NCBI RefSeq assembly: GCF_022758885.1
Contig: NZ_JALEBH010000002.1
Coordinates: forward strand, 62,001-126,000
DNA: 64,000 nucleotides
DNA from: Sphingobium sp. BYY-5
Lineage (GTDB): Bacteria > Pseudomonadota > Alphaproteobacteria > Sphingomonadales > Sphingomonadaceae
Direction of reading: 5' to 3'
The translations under genes and the position numbers were made by a program. This document shows, piece after piece, positions 8,277-16,927 of this stretch. The notes below the pieces were generated by a model, which was not told where the DNA came from, did not search any database, and was given only the letters and a program-made list of their open reading frames with translations. Each line of letters opens with the position of its first letter. Position 1 is the stretch's first letter.

Positions 8277-9908
8277 TCATTGTTCGATTTCCACCAGCGT
8301 CACCGATTTGGACGCGATCTTCACGCTCACCTGCCCCTGACTGATTCGGGTTGGCAGCGGCTGCGGTATGAAGGGGTCGGGCGCATCGAACCCTATCCGC
8401 GTGTCGATCCGGTCGGCGGTGAGCGTTTGAGCGCTCGCCTTGCGCCATGTTCCGCTCTTGAGCGTGATATGGAGATTGCTGGCACGCGCCGGATCGAGAT
8501 TGACGATGGTCAGGTGCAGCTTTCCTGCTTTATCCTTCGAGGCGGAGACGCTGAGGCCCGGCAGGCGCGTATCGCCTTCGATATAGTCGGGGGCCTGTAC
8601 CTCGACCGGTATCAGCGCCGCGCCCTGATGCGCCTTGTACAGGTCGAACACATGATAGGTTGGCGTCACCACCATCTTCGCGCCGTCGGTCAGGATCAGC
8701 GACTGGATTACATTCACCATCTGGGCGAGATTGGCCATCCGCACCCGGTCAGCATGGCGATTGAAGATGTTGAGGCTAAGTCCCGCGATCACCGCGTCGC
8801 GCAACGTGCTTTCCAGATAGAGTTGGGACGGGGCGTCCTTCTCGCTCTGGAACCAGGCGCCCCATTCGTCCACGGCCAGGGCGACGCGCTTTTCCGGATC
8901 ATATTTGTCCATGATCGCCGAATGACGGCGGATGAGTTCGTCGGTCAGATTGGCGCGCGCCAGTGCGGAGGCCCATTCGGCCGCGCCGAAGCCGACATTG
9001 CGTCCCTTGTTGCGCCAGTCATTGCCGGCGAAGGTATAGAAATGGAGCGACAGGCCCCACATTAGCGGGCGATCCGTCGTATAGGCGAGCGGTGTCGGAT
9101 GGGGCCGCCACATCATCGCCTGGGCCATGACGCGATCGGTCCAGTCATAATCGTCCGTATCGGCGCCCACGGCGATCAGCTTCGCCCCTTCGCCTGAATA
9201 GTTGCGCAGGAAGGCGGCATAATGGCGGAAGGCGACCGCGTAACTGTCTGCGGTCATATTGCCGCCGCAGCCCCAGTTTTCATTGCCGACACCGATGAAG
9301 GGCACCGCCCAAGGTTCGGTCCGTCCGTTGGCTGCGCGGGCTTTGCCGGGCTGGCTGTCGGCCGGCGCGGTCATGTAACGCATCCAGTCGTCGGCTTCCT
9401 TGACGCTTCCCGATCCGACATTCACCGATACGAAGGCCTTGGCGCCGATCTGATCGAGAAAATCCATATATTCATGCGTACCGAACGCATTGGTTTCGGG
9501 CGATTTGTCCCAGGCCGCATTGATGCCCTGTGGCCGCTGGCTGGCGGGACCGATTCCATCCGCCCAATGATAGCCATCGGCAAAACATCCGCCCGGCCAG
9601 CGGATGACGGGGATCTGTACCTTGCGAAGCGCGGTGACGACATCGCTGCGGATACCGCGCACATTGGGGATAGGAGAATCGGGACCGACCCAGATGCCTT
9701 CATAGACGCCACGGCCCAGATGCTCGACAAACTGGCCGTAGATATTGGGATCGATGGTGGGGCCGGGTTTGTCCGTATCGACAATCAGTTGGGCGTCCCC
9801 AACGGACGCGGACGGCTGCCGCGCTTTTGCCTGGGGCGTGGATAGGCTGAGAAACAGGGCGCCGATCGCGGCGATCCCGCAACAAAGTTTCCGTCCGGCC
9901 TGGCCCAC
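8277..9908 (-). CDS. Secreted alpha-L-arabinofuranosidase, GH51
   Basis: Retaining arabinofuranosidase that removes terminal arabinose from arabinan or arabinoxylan. Two close starts exist: TTG at 9914 and GTG at 9908. The GTG is preferred because AGGGGAG is then 9 bases upstream. The N-terminus is a signal peptide (CCGIAAIGALFLSLS), so it acts outside the cytoplasm, unlike many GH51 enzymes. Key motifs are DPNIYGQFVEHLGRGVYEGIW, VIRWPGGCFADGYHW, the acid/base Glu in FIGVGNENWGCGG and the nucleophile Glu in ALAVDEWGAWF. The C-terminal beta-sandwich is complete (about 543 residues). The stop abuts the GH43 gene. Confidence 0.93.
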   Translation of the reverse strand: MGQAGRKLCCGIAAIGALFLSLSTPQAKARQPSASVGDAQLIVDTDKPGPTIDPNIYGQFVEHLGRGVYEGIWVGPDSPIPNVRGIRSDVVTALRKVQIPVIRWPGGCFADGYHWADGIGPASQRPQGINAAWDKSPETNAFGTHEYMDFLDQIGAKAFVSVNVGSGSVKEADDWMRYMTAPADSQPGKARAANGRTEPWAVPFIGVGNENWGCGGNMTADSYAVAFRHYAAFLRNYSGEGAKLIAVGADTDDYDWTDRVMAQAMMWRPHPTPLAYTTDRPLMWGLSLHFYTFAGNDWRNKGRNVGFGAAEWASALARANLTDELIRRHSAIMDKYDPEKRVALAVDEWGAWFQSEKDAPSQLYLESTLRDAVIAGLSLNIFNRHADRVRMANLAQMVNVIQSLILTDGAKMVVTPTYHVFDLYKAHQGAALIPVEVQAPDYIEGDTRLPGLSVSASKDKAGKLHLTIVNLDPARASNLHITLKSGTWRKASAQTLTADRIDTRIGFDAPDPFIPQPLPTRISQGQVSVKIASKSVTLVEIEQ

Positions 9909-10000
9909 GCGCAATCACTCCCCTTTTGTCGGAGTAATTATGCGGGCAAGTATCGCGGTCGTCAAGCGGCCAGCTCGTCGCTGGTTCCTGACGGGGAGGC

Positions 10001-11392
10001 CTATCGCCCGGTAGCGAAACGGACGGATATCAGTGTTCCCGGCCCACCGTCCGCTATCGCGACGCTAGCGCCTATGCGCAAGGCAGCGGACTGCACGATG
10101 GCAAGGCCAAGGCCCGTCCCCTCCGGACCGGTCTGGCCGCTCACCCGGAAAAATCGTTCGAATATCTTGTCATGATAAGCCGGAGGGATGCCTGGCCCAT
10201 CGTCGCCGACGGTCAGCGTCACATGATCCGGGTCGCGTGACAGGGTGATGGTCACGGAGCCGCCGTGCCGGTTGTAGCGAATACCGTTGTCGATCAGATT
10301 GGCGATGATTTCGAACACCAATGTCCGGTGCGCCTGAACCAGATAGGTTTCATCCTCCCGCGCGTCCAGATTGAGTTCGACCTTTGCCTGGATCGCCTGG
10401 TTGATAAGGCGGCCGATCACGGCGGCGCTCACTTCCTTGAGATCGACCGTTTCCAGGGGAGGGGATACGCCGCCCTCCTCGGCGCGGGCAAGCGCCAGCA
10501 ATTGCGTCACCAGCCGCTCCAGCCGTTGCACCGCGTCGGCAATTTCGTCCAGCGCGGCGGATGATCCTCGCCGGGCCAGTTCGATCTGCACTTTCAGCAC
10601 CGACAGCGGCGTGCGCATCTGGTGGGAGGCGTCCGCTGTGAAGCGGCGTACGCCACCGGTTGCCTTGTCGAGTTGCGCCAGCAGATGGTCGAAGGCGGTG
10701 GCGAGCGGCCGCAGTTCGTTGGGCAATGGACCGGCATCGAGCGGGGAGAAATCGGGTCGCACGCTGGCGTCGCGCGCCTCCACCGATCGGCGCAGGCGGG
10801 CAAGCGGGCGCAGGCTCCACCCCAACGCCGGGCGCAGCAGCAGGATGGCGACGCCCACCAACGCCACCTCGCCTAACAGCAGTGCGATCGTCAGCCGCCT
10901 CGCCAGCGTCTTGCGATTGTCGAGCGTCTCGGCGACCTGGACGATAACCGGGCGGTCGATCCGGGGAAGCATCCGTTTCACTTCAGCGATGCGGACACCT
11001 TGATCGCGATAGCGCGCGAAGCGGAAACGGGGCTGGTCCACCGCCATTGTCGCCGGATCGGGCGCGGGCAGGTCGGCATAGCCGGTCAGCAACTCGCTGC
11101 CCACTGCGATCCGGTAATAGACATTGTCGCGCTCGCTATTCTCCAACATGCCGAAGGCGGCGGGTGGCAGGTCCAGCGTTACTTCCCCGCGCTCCACCTG
11201 TACGGTTTCGGCGATCGCGCCCAGCGCGCCGCCCAGTACCCGGTCGTTGGTCCGGCGCACCACGTCGGCGATCAGTGTCGCCCCGCCGATGCCGATGATC
11301 GCTGCTGCGCCGAGCAAAGGCCCCAGCATGGCCGCCAGCAGCCGGGTCCGCAGCGCGACAGCGCGCGCTTTCCCAATCCCTTTAGCTGGCAT
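10001..11392 (-). CDS. tctE: Sensor histidine kinase, TctE-like
   Basis: Membrane sensor kinase of a two-component pair with the gene at 11382-12038. The chosen start at 11392 (ATGCCAGCTAA) overlaps the regulator stop, which is the usual coupled arrangement; the longer reading from 11437 lies inside the regulator. There are two membrane segments (LLAAMLGPLLGAAAIIGIGG near 20-40 and ALLLGEVALVGVAILLL near 170) enclosing a periplasmic domain of about 120 residues, then a HAMP-like linker, the H-box DASHQMRTPLSVL, an N-box NLIDNGIRYN and G-boxes GDDGPGIP and GTGLGLAI. TctE-type kinases commonly respond to tricarboxylates, and the divergent porin and CitMHS genes agree with that role. Ligand identity is inferred. 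Confidence 0.85.
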   Translation of the reverse strand: MPAKGIGKARAVALRTRLLAAMLGPLLGAAAIIGIGGATLIADVVRRTNDRVLGGALGAIAETVQVERGEVTLDLPPAAFGMLENSERDNVYYRIAVGSELLTGYADLPAPDPATMAVDQPRFRFARYRDQGVRIAEVKRMLPRIDRPVIVQVAETLDNRKTLARRLTIALLLGEVALVGVAILLLRPALGWSLRPLARLRRSVEARDASVRPDFSPLDAGPLPNELRPLATAFDHLLAQLDKATGGVRRFTADASHQMRTPLSVLKVQIELARRGSSAALDEIADAVQRLERLVTQLLALARAEEGGVSPPLETVDLKEVSAAVIGRLINQAIQAKVELNLDAREDETYLVQAHRTLVFEIIANLIDNGIRYNRHGGSVTITLSRDPDHVTLTVGDDGPGIPPAYHDKIFERFFRVSGQTGPEGTGLGLAIVQSAALRIGASVAIADGGPGTLISVRFATGR

Positions 11393-12038
11393 CGAGCATA
11401 TAGCCGACGCCGCGCACGGTACGGATACCGGGACCATCGGGCGCCAGCTTACCCCGGAGCCGCGTCACATGCACTTCGATGGCGTTGCTGCCGACCGGTT
11501 CGTCAAATCCGAACACTTCCCCGATCAGCAATTCGCGCGGCACCACCTGCCCCGCGCGGGTCGCCAGTGCTTCCAGCACCGCCAGTTCGCGTCGGCGCAG
11601 GTCGAGCGGCCGTCCCGCCACCTCCGCCGTTCCGGTGGAGCGGTTGATGGTCAGCGTACCGAAGCTGATCTCCGGCGTAGGATCGCCGCCGCGCCGCCGT
11701 CCCAGCGCTCGCACCCGCGCCTCCAACTCCTCCGGGTCGAAGGGCTTGCGCAGATAATCGTCGGCGCCCAGATCCAGCCCGCGCACCCGGTCGTCCAGCG
11801 CGTCGCGCGCGGTCAGCATCAGCACCGGCACTTTCTCGCCCCGCCGCCGCAGCTCCGCCAGCACGGCAAAGCCGTCCATGTCGGGCAGGCCGACGTCCAG
11901 GATGACCAGCGCATAGGGTTCGCTGCCGATCACCGCCAGCGCGTCTTCCCCGGTCGCGACATGGTCCACGGCATGGCCGCCCGCGCGGAGCAGGGCGGAA
12001 ATGCTGCGCGCCAGTGCGGCGTCATCCTCGATCATCAA
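11382..12038 (-). CDS. tctD: OmpR-family response regulator, TctD-like
   Basis: DNA-binding regulator paired with the kinase gene it overlaps by 11 bases. The receiver domain shows the acidic pocket IEDDAAL, the phospho-acceptor Asp in ALVILDVGLPDMDG, the Thr in LMLTARDALDD and the Lys in LRKPFDPEEL. A winged-helix effector domain ends with RGKLAPDGPGIRTVRGVGYML. The first usable canonical codons are TTG at 12038 or ATG at 12035, but both cut into the first beta strand. The reading frame upstream continues as R-I-L with an ATT at 12047 just after AGGTG, so a non-standard start is possible. It is divergent from the binding protein, porin and symporter genes, its likely targets. Confidence 0.88.
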   Translation of the reverse strand: MMIEDDAALARSISALLRAGGHAVDHVATGEDALAVIGSEPYALVILDVGLPDMDGFAVLAELRRRGEKVPVLMLTARDALDDRVRGLDLGADDYLRKPFDPEELEARVRALGRRRGGDPTPEISFGTLTINRSTGTAEVAGRPLDLRRRELAVLEALATRAGQVVPRELLIGEVFGFDEPVGSNAIEVHVTRLRGKLAPDGPGIRTVRGVGYMLDAS

Positions 12039-12145
12039 AATCCGAATAGGGCACCTGGTGCTGAAAGGTTGATGACAGCTTGGCTTCGTAACGGGGCTTC
12101 ACATCTTATCCGACCAAAGAAGCGGAAAAGCGAGGAGCAGGGTTG

Positions 12146-13219
12146 ATGCGAAGGGTTATTCAGATAGTGGCGGCGCTGGCAAGCCTGTCCGTCACGACTG
12201 CGGCGGCGGTTGCCGAACGACCTGCCGGCTATCCGCGTTCCTATGACCAGTTGATCGCCGATGCCAGGACGGAACGGCAGGTGATCGTCTACGCCAATGC
12301 CGATACCTCGGAAATGGCGCCGGTCATCCTCGCCTTTCAACGCCGCTATCCCGGCGTCACCGTCCGCTATGCGGATCTCGGCTCCAACGAAATATCTCGT
12401 CGCTTCCTGGCGGAAGCGCAGGGACGTAAACCTTCGGCCGACCTTGTCTGGTCGTCGGCCATGGACCAGCAGGTGAAGCTTATCAACGACGGCTTCGCCC
12501 AGGCCTATGCCAGCCCTGAAAAGCCTGCCTTGCCGCCATCTGCGGTCTGGAAGAATATGGGTTTCGGCGTGACCGCCGAGCCGATCGCCTATGTCTACAA
12601 CAAGAAAGCGATCCCGCAGCCGCCGCGCAGCCGCGTCGCGCTGGAGGCTATGCTGCGCAAGGATCGCAGGGCGCTGACGGGCAAAGTCGCGACCTTCGAT
12701 CCGGCGCGTTCCAACACCGGCTATCTTTATCTGACGCAGGATTATGCGATCACCGGCGACACGCGATCGCTGGTGGAGGCGATGGCGGCGACGCGCCCGG
12801 TGCTGTCGATCACCACTGAACCGATGTTGCGCGGCGTGGCCGAAGGCAAGCTCTCGATCGCCTATAATGTCATCGGTTCCTATGCCGTGGAGCGCGCGCG
12901 TCGAGACCCGCGTATCGGTGTCGTTTTCCCGCAGGACTATACCATTGTGATGTCGCGCATCGCCTTCATCGCGCGAGAAGCGCGGCACCCTGCTGCCGCC
13001 AAGCTCTTCCTCGATTTCCTGCTGTCGCGTCAGGGCCAGTCCCTGCTCGCCCAGCACAGCCTCTGGCCGGTCCGCACCGACATAAACGGCCGCCGCCTTC
13101 CCGCTGCCCAGGCCCGGCCGATTCGTGTCGGCCCGCAGCTTCTCGCCAATCTCGATCGCCTCAAGCAGCAGCGCTTCCTGCGTGACTGGAATGCGATCCT
13201 TGCCTCCGGAGCCAAGTAG
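12146..13219 (+). CDS. Periplasmic substrate-binding protein without a permease (FbpA/PgtC-like)
   Basis: Exported solute-binding protein of about 357 residues (signal peptide MRRVIQIVAALASLSVTTAAA). The fold markers match type 2 periplasmic binding proteins of the iron(III)/phosphonate/phosphoglycerate group: RQVIVYANADTSEMAPVI at the start of the mature domain, FQRRYPGVTVRYADLGSNE, ADLVWSSAMDQQVKL, PIAYVYNKKAI and LAYNVIGSYAVERA. AGGAG lies 8 bases upstream of the ATG at 12146. No ABC permease or ATPase is nearby. The gene starts an operon with a porin and a CitMHS symporter and is divergent from a TctDE-like system. It may present ligand to the kinase, as some two-component-linked binding proteins do; that is inference. 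Confidence 0.8.
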   Translation: MRRVIQIVAALASLSVTTAAAVAERPAGYPRSYDQLIADARTERQVIVYANADTSEMAPVILAFQRRYPGVTVRYADLGSNEISRRFLAEAQGRKPSADLVWSSAMDQQVKLINDGFAQAYASPEKPALPPSAVWKNMGFGVTAEPIAYVYNKKAIPQPPRSRVALEAMLRKDRRALTGKVATFDPARSNTGYLYLTQDYAITGDTRSLVEAMAATRPVLSITTEPMLRGVAEGKLSIAYNVIGSYAVERARRDPRIGVVFPQDYTIVMSRIAFIAREARHPAAAKLFLDFLLSRQGQSLLAQHSLWPVRTDINGRRLPAAQARPIRVGPQLLANLDRLKQQRFLRDWNAILASGAK

Positions 13220-13220
13220 A

Positions 13221-14708
13221 ATGACCCCCTCCATCCTGCGCGGCGGTTGTGCCGCGCTGGCGCTGATCGTCGCCACGCCCGCATTGGCGCAGGCGCCCAC
13301 CCCCGAAGAACTGGCTGCGCTCGTCAAGGCGCAAGCGGCCGAAATCGCCGCACTCAAGGCGCGCCTCGACCGGCTGGAAGGGCAGGGCGTGGCGCAAATT
13401 GCCACATCCGCGCCATCGCAACAGCCCGCGCCGCAGGTTGTCCAGCAGCAAACCGCCCCGCCGCTGGTCATTACGCCTTTCGCCCCACAGATTGTGCCGC
13501 CCGGCCCCGCCGACATCGACGTGGCGCAGGCCCGCGCCGTCGCCGCCAATCCATCGGGCGTGACCACCGAATGGGGCGCGGGCCTGCCCGTCTTCCGTTC
13601 GGCCGATGGCGTCTTCACCTACAAGCCGCGTGGCCGCATCCTGGTCGACGTCAGCTCGACCTTTGGTTCCGACTATGCCGGGCGTAACACCACCACGACC
13701 GGAATGCGCGCGCTGCGCCTGGGTCTGGAAGGTGGTGTGGGTCCGCACTTCTTCTATCAGTTTGAAACCGACTTTTCCGAAAATGAAGTCGACATCGTCA
13801 CTGCTTTCCTCGGCTGGCGCAACCGGCTCAGCAGCAAGGTCGATTATGATATTCGCGCTGGCCACCTGTTCAACGACCGCGCGTTCGAGGGCAGCACCGG
13901 GTCGGATTCGACTCCCTTCCTTGAACGCAGCGTCGTGTCCACCGCGATCATCCCGCAGCGCGGTTTTTATGGCATCGGCATCATGGGCCGCATGTTCGGC
14001 CCCAACTGGCATGCATCGGTCAGTGTGACCGGCGACCGGGTCGACGGTGAGCAGACGACGAACGACAGTCGCACGGCCTCCGCCCGTTTCCACTGGAACC
14101 CGGTCAAGACCGATCGCTCGCTGTTGCATGTCGGCGCATGGGGCTTTGACGAAGCGCTGTCTTCATCGGCGACCACGCTCACGCGCAGCACCGTGATTGG
14201 CGGGCGCTTCAACGGCGCGGTGCGGGTATCTACAGGCGAACTGCTCGGCGGTCGGTCGACGACCGGCTATGGCGTCGAACTGGGCGGCTATACCGGCGGC
14301 CTCTGGGTCATGGGCGAAGCGGGCCAGCGGATCGCCCGGCTCGATGGCGGGCGCCCCGACTTCAAGAGCAAGGCCTGGAGCCTGTCCACCGGCTTCTTCC
14401 TAACCGGCGAACTGCCGCCCTATAACCCGCGCCTCGGCAGTTTCGGCCAGCCCAATGTGCTCGATCCGGTGCTGAATGGCGGGTCGGGCGCGATCGAACT
14501 GACCGCGCGCTATGAAAATCTGGACTATACCGATCTTGTTCTTGGCGGCGACGGCTGGGCCGCGACCCTGGGCGTGAACTGGTATCTCAACAGCTTCACC
14601 CGCATCCAGGTGAACGGCATCCACTGGCGCACCAACAACCGCACCGGCGTCTTTACCGGCAGCGACGATGGCCAGACCGTCAGCGCGCGTGTCGGCGTGA
14701 CCTTTTGA
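13221..14708 (+). CDS. Outer-membrane porin, OprO/OprP phosphate-selective porin family
   Basis: Trimeric 16-strand type porin for anionic solutes. The start at 13221 follows the upstream stop by one base and has GGAG 9 bases before it. A signal peptide (CAALALIVATPALA) leads to a short coiled coil (EELAALVKAQAAEIAALKARLDRLEG), then a long disordered Pro/Gln region, then the barrel, with alternating aromatic strands such as HFFYQFETDFSENEVDIVTAF and a terminal strand RVGVTF ending in Phe. About 495 residues. Between a binding protein and a CitMHS symporter, it most likely brings tricarboxylate or a similar anion across the outer membrane. Substrate is inferred from context. Confidence 0.85.
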   Translation: MTPSILRGGCAALALIVATPALAQAPTPEELAALVKAQAAEIAALKARLDRLEGQGVAQIATSAPSQQPAPQVVQQQTAPPLVITPFAPQIVPPGPADIDVAQARAVAANPSGVTTEWGAGLPVFRSADGVFTYKPRGRILVDVSSTFGSDYAGRNTTTTGMRALRLGLEGGVGPHFFYQFETDFSENEVDIVTAFLGWRNRLSSKVDYDIRAGHLFNDRAFEGSTGSDSTPFLERSVVSTAIIPQRGFYGIGIMGRMFGPNWHASVSVTGDRVDGEQTTNDSRTASARFHWNPVKTDRSLLHVGAWGFDEALSSSATTLTRSTVIGGRFNGAVRVSTGELLGGRSTTGYGVELGGYTGGLWVMGEAGQRIARLDGGRPDFKSKAWSLSTGFFLTGELPPYNPRLGSFGQPNVLDPVLNGGSGAIELTARYENLDYTDLVLGGDGWAATLGVNWYLNSFTRIQVNGIHWRTNNRTGVFTGSDDGQTVSARVGVTF

Positions 14709-14742
14709 TCTTCCCCCTTATTGCCCAATCAAGGACGCAGCG

Positions 14743-16050
14743 ATGAACCTTGCCCTGCTCGGCTTCCTGATGGTCGCCACCTTCATGACGCTGATCATGA
14801 CCAAGCGGATGACGCCGCTGGTCGCGTTGATCGTCATCCCCTCTCTCTTCGGCGTGATTGCTGGCCAGGCCGCCGGCCTTGGTGACATGATGATCGACGG
14901 TATCAAGAATCTCGCGCCGACGGGCGTGATGCTGCTCTTCGCCATCCTGTTCTTCTCGACCATGACAGATACCGGCCTGTTCGATCCGCTGGTCGGGCGG
15001 CTGGTGAAGCTCGTCCATGGCGATCCGTTGCTGATCCTGCTGGGATCGGTGGTCCTGTGCGCGATCGTCAGCCTCGACGGAGACGGGTCCACGACCTACA
15101 TCATCACCATCGCCGCGCTATTGCCGCTCTACAAACGGTTCGACATGAAGCGCATCTATCTCGTCTGCCTGTTGATGGTGACGAGCGGGATCATGAACCT
15201 TACCCCCTGGGGCGGCCCCACCGCCCGCGCGGCGAGCGCGCTGAAGCTGGATGCCGCCACCCTGTTCCTGCCACTTATTCCCGGCATGATCGCAGGCCTT
15301 GCCTTTCTGCTCGGCCTGGCTTTCTGGTTCGGTATCAAGGAACGCCGTCGCCTGGGCCATGTTCATGTGCCGCAGCGCGAGCCGGTCGACATTGCCGACC
15401 TTGGCGTCTCGCAATATCCCGAAGCGCGTCGCCCGCATCTGCGTTGGTTCAACGCGCTGCTGGTCGTCGCGCTGCTCGGCCTGCTGGTCTGGGGCGTGCT
15501 GCCGCTTTCCGTGCTGATGATGATCGCCTTCGCCATCGCCATGATCGTCAACTATCCGGGCGTCGCCCAGCAGAAGGAAAGGATTGCCGCTCATGCGGGC
15601 AATGTCCTGTCGGTCGTCTCACTGATCTTCGCGGCTGGTATCTTCACCGGCATCCTTGGCGGCACCGGCATGGTCGAGGCGATGAGCAAGGAAGTGGTAG
15701 GTGTCATCCCGCCCGTGCTTGGCCCCTATATGGCGCCGATCACGGCGTTGCTCTCCATGCCCTTCACCTTCTTCATCTCCAACGACGCTTTCTATTTCGG
15801 GATGCTGCCGATCCTGGCTGAGGCTGGGTCGCATTATGGCGTCGATCCGATGGCGATCGCCCGCGCCTCCCTGATGGGCCAGCCGGTGCATCTGCTGAGT
15901 CCACTGGTGCCGTCCACATATCTGCTGGTCAGCCTGGCGGGGATCGACCTGGCCGATCACCAGCGCTTCACCCTGCTGCCTGCCGCAGCGGTCTGCATCG
16001 TCATGACCCTGGTCGGGATGATCGCGCTGGCCTTCCCCTTCGTCGCTTGA
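14743..16050 (+). CDS. Citrate/metal symporter, CitMHS family
   Basis: Inner-membrane proton symporter of the CitMHS family (Bacillus CitM/CitH type), which takes up citrate usually as a divalent metal complex. The 435-residue product has about 11-12 hydrophobic segments. Family motifs include SLDGDGSTTYIITIAALLP near residue 105, LNLTPWGGPTARAASAL near 150 and the C-terminal FTFFISNDAFYFGMLPIL. AAGGA 7 bases upstream supports the ATG. It is the third gene of the operon with the binding protein and porin and ends at a strong inverted repeat. With the TctDE-like regulators the set forms a complete citrate-type uptake module. Confidence 0.88.
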   Translation: MNLALLGFLMVATFMTLIMTKRMTPLVALIVIPSLFGVIAGQAAGLGDMMIDGIKNLAPTGVMLLFAILFFSTMTDTGLFDPLVGRLVKLVHGDPLLILLGSVVLCAIVSLDGDGSTTYIITIAALLPLYKRFDMKRIYLVCLLMVTSGIMNLTPWGGPTARAASALKLDAATLFLPLIPGMIAGLAFLLGLAFWFGIKERRRLGHVHVPQREPVDIADLGVSQYPEARRPHLRWFNALLVVALLGLLVWGVLPLSVLMMIAFAIAMIVNYPGVAQQKERIAAHAGNVLSVVSLIFAAGIFTGILGGTGMVEAMSKEVVGVIPPVLGPYMAPITALLSMPFTFFISNDAFYFGMLPILAEAGSHYGVDPMAIARASLMGQPVHLLSPLVPSTYLLVSLAGIDLADHQRFTLLPAAAVCIVMTLVGMIALAFPFVA

Positions 16051-16063
16051 CGGTCATGCATCC

Positions 16064-16096
16064 AGAATAGGAGCGGCGCTGGCCCGCTCCTATTCT
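16064..16096. terminator. Bidirectional terminator-like hairpin
   Basis: A perfect 12-bp inverted repeat (AGAATAGGAGCG pairing with CGCTCCTATTCT) with a 9-base loop lies between the converging citrate symporter and TerC-family genes. Neither side has a long U tract, so efficiency is uncertain, but position and symmetry fit a shared terminator. Confidence 0.7.
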
Positions 16097-16108
16097 GACG
16101 CTGGGGAA

Positions 16109-16762
16109 TCAGAAGAGGGTGATGAGGCCCGTCGCCGGATCGATCGCGCCCTCATAGATCATCTTGCCAGCGACATAGAGGATCACCAGCAGTCCGAAAT
16201 AGGCGATGGCGCGATACCGTTCGATCACGCGCGCGAGCAGGTTCGCCGCCACGCCCATCAACGCGACCGACAGGATCAGGCCGATGACCAGGATGCCCGG
16301 ATGCTCGCGCGCCGCGCCTGCAACGGCGAGGACATTATCCAGGCTCATCGATACGTCGGCGATAGCGACGGCCCAGGCGGCCTGGGCAAAGCTCCTGGGC
16401 GCAGCCTTGCCGGCGATATCCTCTGCATCTTCGGCCTCGCCGTTCGACCGCAGCTCGCGCCACATCTTCCAAGCGACCCAGACCAGCAGCAACCCGCCGG
16501 CGAAGACCAGACCGACAAGTTGCATCAACTGCGTCACCAGCAGGGCGAAGGCAATGCGCAGCAGCAGCGCGGCGATCACGCCGATCGCGATCACCTTGCG
16601 GCGGGAGGCCGGCGGCAACCCGGCGGCGAGCGCGCCGACGACGATTGCGTTGTCGGCCGCCAGCATGATGTCGATCAACACCACCTGGCCGAAAGCGGCC
16701 AGTGCGGAAGGGGAGCCAAGATTGGAGAAGTCGGCGACGATATGATGCCAGATGTCGTTCAT
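16109..16762 (-). CDS. TerC-family integral membrane protein (YjbE-like)
   Basis: Inner-membrane protein of the TerC/Alx superfamily, many members of which export manganese or help metalate exported proteins. The start at 16762 (MNDIWHH) is chosen because GAGAGGA lies just before it; the in-frame ATG at 16777 has no ribosome site. About 217 residues with seven or so hydrophobic helices. The two conserved acidic membrane motifs are present: LIDIMLAADNAIVVGALAAGL near residue 30 and IADVSMSLDNVLAVAGAA near 135. Downstream lies the converging citrate operon; upstream are hairpins that cover the ribosome binding site. Substrate is not established. Confidence 0.87.
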   Translation of the reverse strand: MNDIWHHIVADFSNLGSPSALAAFGQVVLIDIMLAADNAIVVGALAAGLPPASRRKVIAIGVIAALLLRIAFALLVTQLMQLVGLVFAGGLLLVWVAWKMWRELRSNGEAEDAEDIAGKAAPRSFAQAAWAVAIADVSMSLDNVLAVAGAAREHPGILVIGLILSVALMGVAANLLARVIERYRAIAYFGLLVILYVAGKMIYEGAIDPATGLITLF

Positions 16763-16766
16763 AAAT

Positions 16767-16803
16767 CCTCTCGCCATCCGGCAGGAGAGGGCGTCGGGAC
16801 GCC
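16767..16803 (-). promoter_or_regulatory. Hairpin covering the ribosome binding site of the TerC-family gene
   Basis: In the transcript, CCTCTC (16790-16785) pairs with GAGAGG (16772-16767), continued after a 2-base bulge by GCC/GGC closing a GGAT loop. The GAGAGG half is the ribosome binding site of the gene starting at 16762. A second small stem (GGCGT and ACGCC, 16790-16803) directly abuts and shares one base with it, so the two are alternative or stacked. This may be an expression thermostat or part of a larger leader RNA; no known riboswitch consensus (for example yybP-ykoY) was recognised. Confidence 0.45.
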
Positions 16804-16927
16804 AGCGCCTGAACGAACGGCCTTTGTCATGCGGATTGGGGCCGCCGCCGAATAGGAAGCGAAGCTGTCATCAGCCTTTCAGGGCGGCATGACTATCGCA
16901 CGCAGCTTCACTTCCCCTGGCGGGCTG

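Noticed and set aside
12035..13618. Long minus-strand frame (527 codons) opposite the binding protein and porin genes
   Set aside because: It is antisense to two well-supported genes, its protein is rich in Arg/Gly without domains, and it follows their codon-position bias in mirror.
16767..16880. Manganese yybP-ykoY riboswitch before the TerC-family gene
   Set aside because: The conserved GGGGAGTAGC and CGAGACC segments of that class were not found; only simple stems are visible.
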